The notes under the pieces: generated by a model
What the model saw: only the letters and a program-made list of their open reading frames with translations
Told to the model about the DNA's origin: nothing
The model's database searches: none
Translations under genes and position numbers: made by a program
Shown: piece by piece, positions 47,662-60,546 of the stretch
Position numbering within the stretch: position 1 is the first letter of the stretch
Layout of the letters: the number at the start of each line of letters is the position of its first letter
Source: Hydractinia symbiolongicarpus
Taxonomy: Eukaryota; Cnidaria; Hydrozoa; Anthoathecata; Hydractiniidae
Direction of reading: 5' to 3'
Length of the DNA stretch: 64,000 bases
Assembly: GCF_029227915.1 (NCBI RefSeq)
Contig: NC_079877.1
Coordinates: 36,607,851 to 36,671,850, forward strand

Positions 47662-49511
47662 TTTAAAAATCGTTCGGAAATGAGTTTATTCCCTGGGTAC
47701 TTTCTTTGTATACTTTTAACTATACGGGCCGAGTCCGGGATTTACGGGAAATCGCGGGTTTTCGTTTGCCGGCGATTAAACTTCTTTTATTCAGCGTCTC
47801 ATCAAAAATGAAAACAATTTTGAAAACTACAAGTCTCATGCGTTTTAGTGGTGAAAAGATAATTTAAAAAATCGTTCTGGAAACGAGTTTACTCACAGGG
47901 TACTTTCTTTGTATACATTCGACTATACGGGTCGAGTCCGGGATTTTCGGGAATTCGCGGGTTTTCGTTTGCCGGCGATTAAACTTCTTTTATTCAGCGT
48001 CTCATCAAAAATGAAAACATTTTTGAAAACTACAAGTCTCATGCGTTTTAGTGGTGAAAAGATAATTTAAAAAATCGTTCTGGAAACAAGTTTACTCACA
48101 GGGTACTTTCTTTGTATATACTCGACTATACGGGCCAAGCACGGGATTTACGGGAATTCGCGGGTTTTCGTTTGCCGGCGATTAAACTTCTTTCATCCAA
48201 CGTCTCATCAAAAATGGAAACATTTTTGAAAACTACAAGTCTCATGCGTTTTAGTGGTGAAAAAATAATTTAAAAAATCGTTCAGGAAATGAGTTTACTC
48301 ACAGGGTACTTACTTTGTATACATTCGACTATACGGGCCGAGTCCGGGATTTTCGGGAATTCGCGGATTTTCGTTTGCCGGCGATTAAACTTCTTTTATT
48401 CAGCGTCTCATCAAAAATGAAAACATTTTTGAAAACTACAAGTCTCATGCGTTTTAGTGGTGAAAGGATAATTTAAAAAATTGTTCTGGAAATGAGTTTA
48501 CTCACAGGGTACTTTCTTTGTATATACTCGACTATACGGGCCAAGCACGGGATTTACGGGAATTCGCGGGTTTTCGTTTGCCGGCGATTAAACTTCTTTC
48601 ATTAAGCCTCTCATCAAAAATGAAAACATTCCCGAAAACTACAAGTCTCATGCGTTTTAGTGGTGAAAAAATAATTTAAAAAATCGTTCGGGAAATGAGT
48701 TTACTCCCTGGGTACTTTCTTTGTATACTTTTGACTATACGGGCCGAGTCCGGCATTTACGGGAAATCGCGGGTTTTCGTTTGCCGGCGATTAAACTTCT
48801 TTCATTCAGCGTCTCATCAAAAATGGAAACATTTTTAAAAACTACAAGTCTCATGCGTTTTAGTGGTGAAAAAATAATTTAAAAAATCGTTCGGGAAATG
48901 AGTTTACTCACAGGGTGCTTTCTTTGTATACATTCGATTATACGGGCTGAGTCCGGGATTTACGGGAATTCGCGGGTTTTCGTTTGCCGGCGATTAAACT
49001 TCTTTTATTCAAAGTCTCATCAAAAATGAAAACATTTTTGAAAACTACAAGTCTCATGCGTTTTAGTGGTGAAAAGATAATTTAAAAAATTGTTCTGGAA
49101 CTGAGTTTACTCACAGGGTACTTTCTTTGTATATACTCGACTATACGGGCCAAGCACGGGATTTACGGGAAATCGCAGGTTTTCGTTTGCCGGCGATTAA
49201 ACTTCTTTTATTCAGCGTCTCATCAAAAATGAAAACATTTTTGAAAACTACAAGTCTCATGCGTTTTAGTGGTGAAAAGATAATTTAAAAAATCGTTCTG
49301 GAAATGAGTTTACTCACAGGGTACTTTCTTTGTATATACTCGACTATACGGGCCAAGCACGGGATTTACGGGAAATCGCGGGTTTTCGTTTGCCGGCGAT
49401 TAAACTTCTTTCATTCAGCGTCTCATCAAAAATGGAAACATTTTTAAAAACTAAAAGTCTCATGCGTTTTAGTGGTGAAAAAATAATTTAAAAAATCGTT
49501 CGGGAAATGAG
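47662..49511 (+). repeat. HOR-6 unit 5, head and middle
   Basis: Matches unit 4 at an offset of 3859 bp (anchors 47685, 48462, 48915). Head subfamily b with small private changes: ACAATTTTGAAAAC near 47814, CATCCAACG near 48195, GGGTACTTACTTTG near 48305, TCGCGGATTTTCG near 48361 and TTAAGCCTCTC near 48603. Confidence 0.92.
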
Positions 49512-50934
49512 TTTACTCACAGGGTACTTTCTTTGTATACATTCGACTATACGGGCCGAGTCCGGGATTTACGGGAATTCGCGGGTTTTCGTTTGCCGGC
49601 GATTAAACTTCTTTTATTCAGCGTCTCATCAAAAATGAAAACATTTTTTGAAAACTACAAGTCTCATACGTTTTAGTGGTGAAAAAATAATTTAAAAAAT
49701 CGTTCGGGAAATGAGTTTACTCCCTGGGTATTTTCTTTGTATACTTTTGACTATACGGGCCGAGTCCGGGATTTACGGGAAATCGCGGGTTTTCGTTTGC
49801 CGGCGATTAAACTTCTTTTATTCAGCGTCTCATCAAAAAAGAAAACATTTTTGAAAACTACAAGTCTCATGCGTTTTAGTGGTGAAAAGATAATTTAAAA
49901 AATCGTTCTGGAAATGAGTTTACTCACAGGGTACTTTCTTTGTATATACTCGACTATACGGGCCAAGCACGGGATTTACGGGAAATCGCGGGTTTTCGTT
50001 TGCCGGCGATTAAACTTCTTTCATTCAGCGTCTCATCAAAAATGGAAACATTTTTAAAAACTACAAGTCTCATGCGTTTTAGTGGTGAAAAGATAATTTA
50101 AAAAATCGTTCTGGAAATGAGTTTACTCACAGGGTACTTTCTTTGTATATACTCGACTATACGGGCCAAGCACGGGATTTACGGGAAATCGCGGGTTTTC
50201 GTTTGCCGGCGATTAAACTTCTTTCATTCAGCGTCTCATCAAAAATGGAAACATTTTTAAAAACTGCAAGTCTCATGCGTTTTAGTGGTGAAAAAATAAT
50301 TTAAAAAATTGTTCGGGAAATGAGTTTACTCACAGGGTACTTTCTTTGTATATACTCGACTATACGGGCCAAACACGGGATTTACGGGAAATCGCGGGTT
50401 TTCGTTTGCCGGCGATTAAACTTCTTTTATTCAGCGTCTCATCAAAAATGAAAACATTTTTGAAAACTACAAGTCTCATGCGTTTTAGTGGTGAAAAGAT
50501 AATTTAAAAAATCGTTCTGGAAATGAGTTTACTCACAGGGTACTTTCTTTGTATATACTCGACTATACGGGCCAAGCACGGGATTTACGGGAAATCGCGG
50601 GTTTTCGTTTGCCGGCGATTAAACTTCTTTCATTCAGCGTCTCATCAAAAATGGAAACATTTTTAAAAACTACAAGTCTCATGCGTTTTAGTGGTGAAAA
50701 AATAATTTAAAAAATTGTTCGGGAAATGAGTTTACTCACAGGGTACTTTCTTTGTATACATTCGACTATACGAGCCGAGTCCGGGATTTACGGGAATTCG
50801 CGGGTTTTCGTTTGCCGGCGATTAAACTTCTTTTATTCAGCGTCTCATCAAAAATGAAAACATTTTTGAAAACTACAAGTCTCATGCGTTTTAGTGGTGA
50901 AAAGATAATTTTGAAAAATCGTTCTGGAAATGAG
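49512..50934 (+). repeat. 1423-bp 7-mer duplication inside HOR-6 unit 5, copy 1
   Basis: D monomer (CATTTTTTG, CATACG), B monomer with CATCAAAAAAG (49835), two C monomers (the second with AACTGCAAG near 50263), a CCAAACACGGG C2 monomer (50371), C1, and the TACGAGCCGAG/GATAATTTTGAAAAATCG monomer (50909). Each recurs 1423 bp downstream. Confidence 0.93.
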
Positions 50935-52357
50935 TTTACTCACAGGGTACTTTCTTTGTATACATTCGACTATACGGGCCGAGTCCGGGATTTACGGGAA
51001 TTCGCGGGTTTTCGTTTGCCGGCGATTAAACTTCTTTTATTCAGCGTCTCATCAAAAATGAAAACATTTTTTGAAAACTACAAGTCTCATACGTTTTAGT
51101 GGTGAAAAAATAATTTAAAAAATCGTTCGGGAAATGAGTTTACTCCCTGGGTATTTTCTTTGTATACTTTTGACTATACGGGCCGAGTCCGGGATTTACG
51201 GGAAATCGCGGGTTTTCGTTTGCCGGCGATTAAACTTCTTTTATTCAGCGTCTCATCAAAAAAGAAAACATTTTTGAAAACTACAAGTCTCATGCGTTTT
51301 AGTGGTGAAAAGATAATTTAAAAAATCGTTCTGGAAATGAGTTTACTCACAGGGTACTTTCTTTGTATATACTCGACTATACGGGCCAAGCACGGGATTT
51401 ACGGGAAATCGCGGGTTTTCGTTTGCCGGCGATTAAACTTCTTTCATTCAGCGTCTCATCAAAAATGGAAACATTTTTAAAAACTACAAGTCTCATGCGT
51501 TTTAGTGGTGAAAAGATAATTTAAAAAATCGTTCTGGAAATGAGTTTACTCACAGGGTACTTTCTTTGTATATACTCGACTATACGGGCCAAGCACGGGA
51601 TTTACGGGAAATCGCGGGTTTTCGTTTGCCGGCGATTAAACTTCTTTCATTCAGCGTCTCATCAAAAATGGAAACATTTTTAAAAACTGCAAGTCTCATG
51701 CGTTTTAGTGGTGAAAAAATAATTTAAAAAATTGTTCGGGAAATGAGGTTACTCACAGGGTACTTTCTTTGTATATACTCGACTATACGGGCCAAACACG
51801 GGATTTACGGGAAATCGCGGGTTTTCGTTTGCCGGCGATTAAACTTCTTTTATTCAGCGTCTCATCAAAAATGAAAACATTTTTGAAAACTACAAGTCTC
51901 ATGCGTTTTAGTGGTGAAAAGATAATTTAAAAAATCGTTCTGGAAATGAGTTTACTCACAGGGTACTTTCTTTGTATATACTCGACTATGCGGGCCAAGC
52001 ACGGGATTTACGGGAAATCGCGGGTTTTCGTTTGCCGGCGATTAAACTTCTTTCATTCAGCGTCTCATCAAAAATGGAAACACTTTTAAAAACTACAAGT
52101 CTCATGCGTTTTAGTGGTGAAAAAATAATTTAAAAAATTGTTCGGGAAATGAGTTTACTCACAGGGTACTTTCTTTGTATACATTCGACTATACGAGCCG
52201 AGTCCGGGATTTACGGGAATTCGCGGGTTTTCGTTTGCCGGCGATTAAACTTCTTTTATTCAGCGTCTCATCAAAAATGAAAACATTTTTGAAAACTGCA
52301 AGTCTCATGCGTTTTAGTGGTGAAAAGATAATTTTGAAAAATCGTTCTGGAAATGAG
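50935..52357 (+). repeat. 1423-bp 7-mer duplication inside HOR-6 unit 5, copy 2
   Basis: Repeats copy 1 at 1423 bp, with CATCAAAAAAG at 51258, AACTGCAAG near 51686, CCAAACACGGG at 51794 and TTTTGAAAAATCG at 52332. Private changes are rare: GAGGTTACTC near 51747, CTATGCGGGCC near 51987, GGAAACACTTTT near 52077 and AAACTGCAAG in the last monomer near 52296. Confidence 0.93.
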
Positions 52358-54565
52358 TTTACTCACAGGGTACTTTCTTTGTATATACTCGACTATACGG
52401 GCCAAGCACGGGATTTACGGGAAATCGCGGGTTTTCGTTTGCCGGCGATTAAACTTCTTTCATTCAGCGTCTCATCAAAAATGGAAACATTTTTAAAAAC
52501 TACAAGTCTCATGCGTTTTAGTGGTGAAAAAATAATTTAAAAAATTATTCGGGAAATGAGTTTACTCACAGGGTACTTTCTTTGTATATACTCGACTATA
52601 CGGGCCAAGCACGGGATTTACGGGAAATCGCGGGTTTTCGTTTGCCGGCGATTAAACTTCTTTTATTCAGCGTCTCATCAAAAATGAAAACATTTTTAAA
52701 AACTACAAGTCTCATGCGTTTTAGTGGTGAAAAAATAATTTAAAAAATTGTTCGGGAAATGAGTTTACTCACAGGGTACTTTCTTTGTATATACTCGACT
52801 ATACGGGCCAAGCACGGGATTTACGGGAAATCGCGGGTTTTCGTTTGCCGGCGATTAAACTTCTTTTATTCAGCGTCTCATCAAAAATGAAAACATTTTT
52901 GAAAACTACAAGTCTCATGCGTTTTAGTGGTGAAAAGATAATTTAAAAAATCGTTCTGGAAATGAGTTTACTCACAGGGTACTTTCTTTGTATATACTCG
53001 ACTATACGGGCCAAGCACGGCATTTACGGGAAATCGCGGGTTTTCGTTTGCCGGCGATTAAACTTCTTTCATTCAGCGTCTCATCAAAAATGGAAACATT
53101 TTTAAAAACTACAAGTCTCATGCGTTTTAGTGGTGAAAAGATAATTTAAAAAATCGTTCTGGAAATGAGTTTACTCACAGGGTACTTTCTTTGTATATAC
53201 TCGACTATACGGGCCAAGCACGGGATTTACGGGAAATCGCGGGTTTTCGTTTGCCGGCGATTAAACTTCTTTCATTCAGCGTCTCATCAAAAATGGAAAC
53301 ATTTTTAAAAACTGCAAGTCTTATGCGTTTTAGTGGTGAAAAAATAATTTAAAAAATTGTTCGGGAAATGAGTTTACTCACAGGGTACTTTCTTTGTATA
53401 TACTCGACTATACGGGCCAAGCACGGGATTTACGGGAAATCGCGGGTTTTCGTTTGCCGGCGATTAAACTTCTTTTATTCAGCGTCTCATCAAAAATGAA
53501 AACATTTTTGAAAACTACAGGTCTCATGCGTTTTAGTGGTGAAAAGATAATTTAAAAAATCGTTCTGGAAATGAGTTTACTCACAGGGTACTTTCTTTGT
53601 ATATACTCGACTATACGGGCCAAGCACGGGATTTACGGGAAATCGCGGGTTTTCGTTTGCCGGCGATTAAACTTCTTTCATTCAGCGTCTCATCAAAAAT
53701 GGAAACATTTTTAAAAACTACAAGTCTCATGCGTTTTAGTGGTGAAAAGATAATTTAAAAAATCGTTCTGGAAATGAGTTTACTCACAGGGTACTTTCTT
53801 TGTATATACTCGACTATACGGGCCAAGCACGGGATTTACGGGAAATCGCGGGTTTTCGTTTGCCGGCGATTAAACTTCTTTCATTCAGCGTCTCATCAAA
53901 AATGGAAACATTTTTAAAAACTACAAGTCTCATGCGTTTTAGTGGTGAAAAGATAATTTAAAAAATCGTTCTGGAAATGAGTTTACTCACAGGGTACTTT
54001 CTTTGTATATACTCAACTATACGGGCCAAGCACGGGATTTACGGGAAATCGCGGGTTTTCGTTTGCCGGCGATTAAACTTCTTTCATTCAGCGTCTCATC
54101 AAAAATGGAAACATTTTTAAAAACTGCAAGTCTCATGCGTTTTAGTGGTGAAAAAATAATTTAAAAAATTGTTCGGCAAATGAGTTTACTCACAGGGTAC
54201 TTTCTTTGTATATACTCGACTATACGGGCCAAGCACGGGATTTACGGGAAATCGCGGGTTTTCGTTTGCCGGCGATTAAACTTCTTTTATTCAGCGTCTC
54301 ATCAAAAATGAAAACATTTTTGAAAACTACAAGTCTCATGCGTTTTAGTGGTGAAAAGATAATTTAAAAAATCGTTCTGGAAATGAGTTTACTCACAGGG
54401 TACTTTCTTTGTATATACTCGACTATACGGGCCAAGCACGGGATTTAGGGAAATCGCGGGTTTTCGTTTGCCGGCGATTAAACTTCTTTCATTCAGCGTC
54501 TCATCAAAAATGGAAACATTTTTAAAAACTACAAGTCTCATGCGTTTTAGTGGTGAAAAAATAAT
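52358..54565 (+). repeat. Near-monomeric run of type C monomers (11 copies)
   Basis: Almost every monomer has TATACTCGAC and AAGCACGGG. Two subtypes mix: C1 with CTTTCATTCAG and ATGGAAACATTTTTAAAAAC, and C2 with CTTTTATTCAG and ATGAAAACATTTTTG. An AACTGCAAG C1 monomer recurs at an offset of 812 bp (53311 to 54123), four monomers. A 1-bp-shorter core (GGGATTTAGGGAAATCG) occurs near 54441. This is the least interdigitated part of the window. Confidence 0.88.
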
Positions 54566-55175
54566 TTAAAAAATTGTTCGGGAAATGAGTTTACTCACAG
54601 GGTACTTTCTTTGTATACATTCGACTATACGAGCCGAGTCCGGGATTTACGGGAATTCGCGGGTTTTCGTTTGCCGGCGATTAAACTTCTTTTATTCAGC
54701 GTCTCATCAAAAATGAAAACATTTTTTGAAAACTACAAGTCTCATACGTTTTAGTGGTGAAAAAATAATTTAAAAAATCGTTCGGGAAATGAGTTTACTC
54801 CCTGGGTATTTTCTTTGTATACTTTTGACTATACGGGCCGAGTCCGGGATTTACGGGAAATCGCGGGTTTTCGTTTGCCGGCGATTAAACTTCTTTCATT
54901 CAGCGTCTCATCAAAAATGGAAACATTTTTAAAAACTACAAGTCTCATGCGTTTTAGTGGTGAAAAAATAATTTAAAAAATTGTTCGGGAAATGAGTTTA
55001 CTCACAGGGTACTTTCTTTGTATATACTCGACTATACGGGCCAAGCACGGGATTTACGGGAAATCGCGGGTTTTCGTTTGCCGGCGATTAAACTTCTTTT
55101 ATTCAGCGTCTCATCAAAAATGAAAACATTTTTAAAAACTACAAGTCTCATGCGTTTTAGTGGTGAAAAAATAAT
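54566..55175 (+). repeat. 610-bp D-B-C 3-mer, copy 1
   Basis: D monomer (TACGAGCCGAG, EcoRI, CATTTTTTG, CATACG; 204 bp), a B monomer with a C1-like right half (CTTTCATTCAG, ATGGAAAC), and a C2 monomer. The D start pattern repeats at 55176. Confidence 0.88.
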
Positions 55176-57296
55176 TTAAAAAATTGTTCGGGAAATGAGT
55201 TTACTCACAGGGTACTTTCTTTGTATACATTCGACTATACGAGCCGAGTCCGGGATTTACGGGAATTCGCGGGTTTTCGTTTGCCGGCGATTAAACTTCT
55301 TTTATTCAGCGTCTCATCAAAAATGAAAACATTTTTTGAAAACTACAAGTCTCATACGTTTTAGTGGTGAAAAAATAATTTAAAAAATCGTTCGGGAAAT
55401 GAGTTTACTCCCTGGGTATTTTCTTTGTATACTTTTGACTATACGGGCCGAGTCCGGGATTTACGGGAAATCGCGGGTTTTCGTTTGCCGGCGATTAAAC
55501 TTCTTTCATTAAGCGTCTCATCAAAAATGAAAACATTCCTGAAAACTACAAGTCTCATGCGTTTTAGTGGTGAAAAAATAATTTAAAAAATCGTTCGGAA
55601 ATGAGTTTACTCCCTGGGTAATTTCTCTGTATACTTTTAACTATACGGGCCGAGTCCTGGATTTACGGGAAATCGCGGGTTTTCGTTTGCCGGCGATTGA
55701 ACTTCTTTCATTAAGCGTCTCATCAAAAATGAAAACATTCCTGAAAACTACAAGTCTCATGCGTTTTAGTGGTGAAAAGATAATTTAAAAAATCGTTCTG
55801 GAAATGAGTTTACTCCCTGGGTATTTTCTTTGTATACTTTTGACTAAACGGGCCGAGTCCGGGATTTACGAGAAATCGCCGGTTTTCGTTTGCCGGCGAT
55901 TAAACTTCTTTTATTCAGCGTCTCATCAAAAATGAAAACATTTTTGAAAAATACAAGTCTCATGCGTTTTAGTGGTGAAAAGATAATTTAAAAAATCGTT
56001 CTGGAAACGAGTTTACTCACAGGGTACTTTCTTTGTATATACTCGACTATACGCGCCCAGCACGGGATTTACGGGAAATCGCGGGTTTTCGTTTGCTGGC
56101 GATTAAACTTCTTTCATTCAGCGTCTCATCAAAAATGGAAACATTTTTGAAAACTACAAGTCTCATGCGTTTTAGTGGTGAAAAAATAATTTAAAAAATC
56201 GTTCAGGAAATGAGTTTACTCACAGGGTACTTTCTTTGTATACATTCGACTATACGGGTCGAGTCCGGGATTTTCGGGAATTCGCGGGTTTTCGTTTGCC
56301 GGCGATTAAATTTCTTTTATTCAGCGTCTCATCAAAAATGAAAACATTTTTGAAAACTACAAGTCTCATGCGTTTTAGTGGTGAAAAGATAATTTAAAAA
56401 ATCGTTCTGGAAACGAGTTTACTCACAGGGTACTTTCTTTGTATATACTCGACTATACGGGCCAAGCACGGGATTTACGGGAATTCGCGGGTTTTCGTTT
56501 GCCGGCGATTAAACTTCTTTCATTCAGCGTCTCATCAAAAATGGAAACATTTTTGAAAACTACAAGTCTCATGCGTTTTAGTGGTGAAAAAATAATTTAA
56601 AAAATCGTTCAGGAAATGAGTTTACTCACAGGGTACTTTCTTTGTATACATTCGACTATACGGGCCGAGTCCGGGATTTTCGGGAATTCGCGGGTTTTCG
56701 TTTGCCGGCGATTAAACTTCTTTTATTCAGCGTCTCATCAAAAATGAAAACATTTTTGAAAACTACAAGTCTCATGCGTTTTAGTGGTGAAAAGATAATT
56801 TAAAAAATTGTTCTGGAAATGAGTTTACTCACAGGGTACTTTCTTTGTATATACTCGACTATACGGGCCAAGCACGGGATTTACGGGAATTCGCGGGTTT
56901 TCGTTTGCCGGCGATTAAACTTCTTTCATTAAGCGTCTCATCAAAAATGAAAACATTCCCGAAAACTACAAGTCTCATGCGTTTTAGTGGTGAAAAAATA
57001 ATTTAAAAAATCGTTCGGGAAATGAGTTTACTCCCTAGGTACTTTCTTTGTATACTTTTGACTATACGGGCCGAGTCCGGCATTTACGGGAAATCGCGGG
57101 TTTTCGTTTGCCGGCGATTAAACTTCTTTCATTCAGCGTCTCATCAAAAATGGAAACATTTTTAAAAACTACAAGTCTCATGCGTTTTAGTGGTGAAAAA
57201 ATAATTTAGAAAATCGTTCAGGAAATGAGTTTACTCACAGGGTACTTTCTTTGTATACATTCGACTATACGGGCCGAGTCCGGGATTTACGGGAAT
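55176..57296 (+). repeat. Second D-B pair and older relative of the HOR-6 head
   Basis: After a D-B pair the block shows GGGTAATTTC (55618), GAGTCCTGG, and TTTTCGGGAATTCG monomers (56270 and 56677) with TTCAGGAAATGAG. The CCGGCATTTACGGG monomer (near 57075) follows in the HOR-6 order, but with plain CATTCAGCG instead of CATCCAGCG and AAGATAAT instead of AAGGATAAT. It also carries TACGCGCCCAGCACGGG near 56051. I read it as a diverged HOR-6 head that missed the recent homogenisation. Confidence 0.82.
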
Positions 57297-60200
57297 TCGC
57301 GGGTTTTCGTTTGCCGGCGATTAAACTTCTTTTATTCAGCGTCTCATCAAAAATGAAAACATTTTTTGAAAACTACAAGTCTCATACGTTTTAGTGGTGA
57401 AAAAATAATTTAAAAAACCGTTCGGGAAATGAGTTTACTCCCTGGGTATTTTCTTTGTATACTTTTGACTATACGGGCCGAGTCCGGGATTTACGGGAAA
57501 TCGCGGGTTTTCGTTTGCCGGCGATTAAACTTCTTTTATTCCGCGTCTCATCAAAAATGAAAACATTTTTAAAAACTACAAGTCTCATTCGTTTTAGTGG
57601 TGAAAAGATAATATAAAAAATCGTTCTGGAAAGGAGTTTACTCACAGGGTACTTTCTTTGTATATACTCGACTATACGAGCCAAGCACGGGATTTACGGG
57701 AAATCGCGGGTTTTCGTTTGCCGGCGATTAAACTTCTTTTATTCAGCGTCTCATCAAAAATGAAAACATTTTTGAAAACTACAAGTCTCATGCGTTTTAG
57801 TGGTGAAAAGATAATTTAAAAAATCGTTCGGGAAATGAGTTTACTCACAGGGTACTTTCTTTGTATACATTCGACTATACAGGCCAAGCCCGGGATTTAC
57901 GGGAAATCGCGGGTTTTCGTTTGCCGGCGATTAAACTTCTTTCATTCAGCGTCTCACCAAAAATGGAAACATTTTTAAAAACTACAAGTTTCATGCGTTT
58001 TAGTGGTGAAAAAATAATTTAAAAAATCGTTCGGGAAATGAGTTTACTCACAGGGTGCTTTCTTTGTATACATTCGACTATACGGGCCGAGTCCGGGATT
58101 TACGGGAATTCGCGGGTTTTCGTTTGCCGGCGATTAAACTTCTTTTATTCAAAGTCTCATCAAAAATGAAAACATTTTTGAAAACTACAAGTCTCATGCG
58201 TTTTAGTGGTGAAAAGATAATTTAAAAAATTGTTCTGGAAATGAGTTTACTCACAGGGTACTCTTTTTGTATATACTCGACTATACGGGCCAAGCACGGG
58301 ATTTACGGGAAATCGCGGGTTTTCGTTTGCCGGCGATTACACTTCTTTTATTCAGCGTCTCATCAAAAATGAAAACATTTTTAAAAACTACAAGTCTCGT
58401 GCGTTTTAGTGGTGAAAAGATAATTTAAAATATCGTTCTGGAAATGAGTTTACTCACAGGGTACTTTCTTTGTATATACTCGACTATACGGGCCAAGCAC
58501 GGGATTTACGGGAAATTGCGGGTTTTCGTTTGCCGGCGATTATACTTCTTTCATTCAGCGTCTCATCAAAAATGGAAACATTTTTAAAAACTACAAGTCC
58601 CATGCGTTTTAGTGGTGAAAAGATAATATAAAAAATCGTTCTGGAAAGGAGTTTACTCACAGGGTACTTTCTTTGTATACATTCGACTATACGAGCCAAG
58701 CACGGGATTTACGGGAAATCGCGGGTTTTCGTTTGCCGGCGATTAAACTTCTTTTATTCAGCGTCTCATCAAAAATGAAAACATTTTTAAAAACTACAAG
58801 TCTTATGCGTTTTAGTGGTGAAAAAATAATTTAAAAAATCGTTCGGGAAATGAGTTTACTCACAGGGTACTTTCTTTGTATACATTCGACTATACGGGCC
58901 AAGCCCGGGTTTTACGGGAAATCGCGGGTTTTCGTTTGCCGGCGATTAAACTTCTTTCATTCAGCGTCTCATCAAAAATGGAAACATTTTTAAAAACTAC
59001 AAGTCTCATGCGTTTTAGTGGTGAAAAAATAATTTAAAAAATCGTTCGGGAAATGAGTTTACTCACAGGGTGCTTTCTTTGTATACATTCGACTATACGG
59101 GCCGAGTCCGGGATTTACGGGAATTCGCGGGTTTTCGTTTGCCGGCGATTAAACTTCTTTTATTCAAAGTCTCATCAAAAATGAAAACATTTTTGAAAAC
59201 TACAAGTCTCATGCGTTTTAGTGGTGAAAAGATAATTTAAAAAATCGTTCTGAAAATGAGTTTACTCACAGGGTACTTTCTTTGTATATACTCGACTATA
59301 CGGGCCAAGCACGGGATTTACGGGAAATCGCGGGTTTTCGTTTGCCGGCGATTAAACTTCTTTCAATCAGCGTCTCATCAAGAATGGAAACATTTTTAAA
59401 AACTACAAGTCTCATGCGTTTTAGTGGTGAAAAAATAATTTAAAAAATCGTTCGGGAAATGAGTTTACTCACAGGGTACTTTCTTTGTATACATTCGACT
59501 ATACGGGCCGAGTCCGGGATTTACGGGAATTCGCGGGTTTTCGTTTGCCGGCGATTAAACTTCTTTTATTCAGCGTCTCATCAAAAATGAAAACATTTTT
59601 TGAAAACTACAAGTCTCATACGTTTTAGTGGTGAAAAAATAATTTAAAAAATCGTTCGGGAAATGAGTTTACTCCCTGGGTATTTTCTTTGTATACTTTT
59701 GACTATACGGGCCGAGTCCGGGATTTACGGGAAATCGCGGGTTTTCGTTTGCCGGCGATTATACTTCTTTTATTGCGCGTCTCATCAAAAATGAAAACAT
59801 TTTTGAAAACTACAAGTCTCATGCGTTTTAGTGGTGAAAAGATAATTTAAAAAATTGTTCTGGAAATGAGTTTACTCACAGGGTACTTTCTTTGTATATA
59901 CTCGACTATACGAGCCAAGCACGGGATTTACGGGAATTCGCGGGTTTTCGTTTGCCGGCGATTAAACTTCATTCATTAAGCGTCTCATCAAAAATGAAAA
60001 CATTCCCGAAAACTACAAGTCTCATGCGTTATAGTGGTGAAAAAATAATTTAAAAAATCGTTCGGGAAATGAGTTTACTCCCTGGGTACTTTCTTTGTAT
60101 ACTTTTGACTATACGGACCGAGTCCGGCATTTACGGGAAATCGCGGGTTTTCGTTTGCCGGCGATTAAACTTCTTTCATTCAGCGACTCATCAAAAATGG

Positions 60201-60546
60201 AAACATTTTTAAAAACTACAAGTCTCATGCGTTTTAGTGGTGAAAAAATAATTTAAAAAATCGTTCGGGAAATGAGTTTACTCACAGGGTGCTTTCTTTG
60301 TATACATTCGATTATACGGGCTGAGTCCGGGATTTACGGGAATTCGCGGGTTTTCGTTTGCCGGCGATTAAACTTCTTTTATTCAAAGTCTCATCAAAAA
60401 TGACAACATTTTTGAAAAGTACAAGTCTCATGCGTTTTAGTGGTGAAAAGATAATTTAAAAAATTGTTCTGGAAATGAATTTACTCACAGGGTACTTTCT
60501 TTGTATATACTCGACTATACGGGCCAAGCACGGGATTTACGGGAAA
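57297..60546 (+). repeat. 16-mer HOR-7, copy 1 (3250 bp)
   Basis: Paired markers 3250 bp apart: AAAAAACCGTTCGGG (57413, 60663), TATACAGGCCAAGCCC (57878, 61128), CTCACCAAAAATGG (57955, 61205), GGGTGC (58055, 61305) and CCCGGGTTTTACGGG (near 58902 and 62152). Two GGGTGC/TTCAAAGTCTC monomers lie 1015 bp apart in this copy (58055 and 59070), and a third with CGATTATACGGGCTGAG (60289) recalls HOR-6. Confidence 0.92.
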
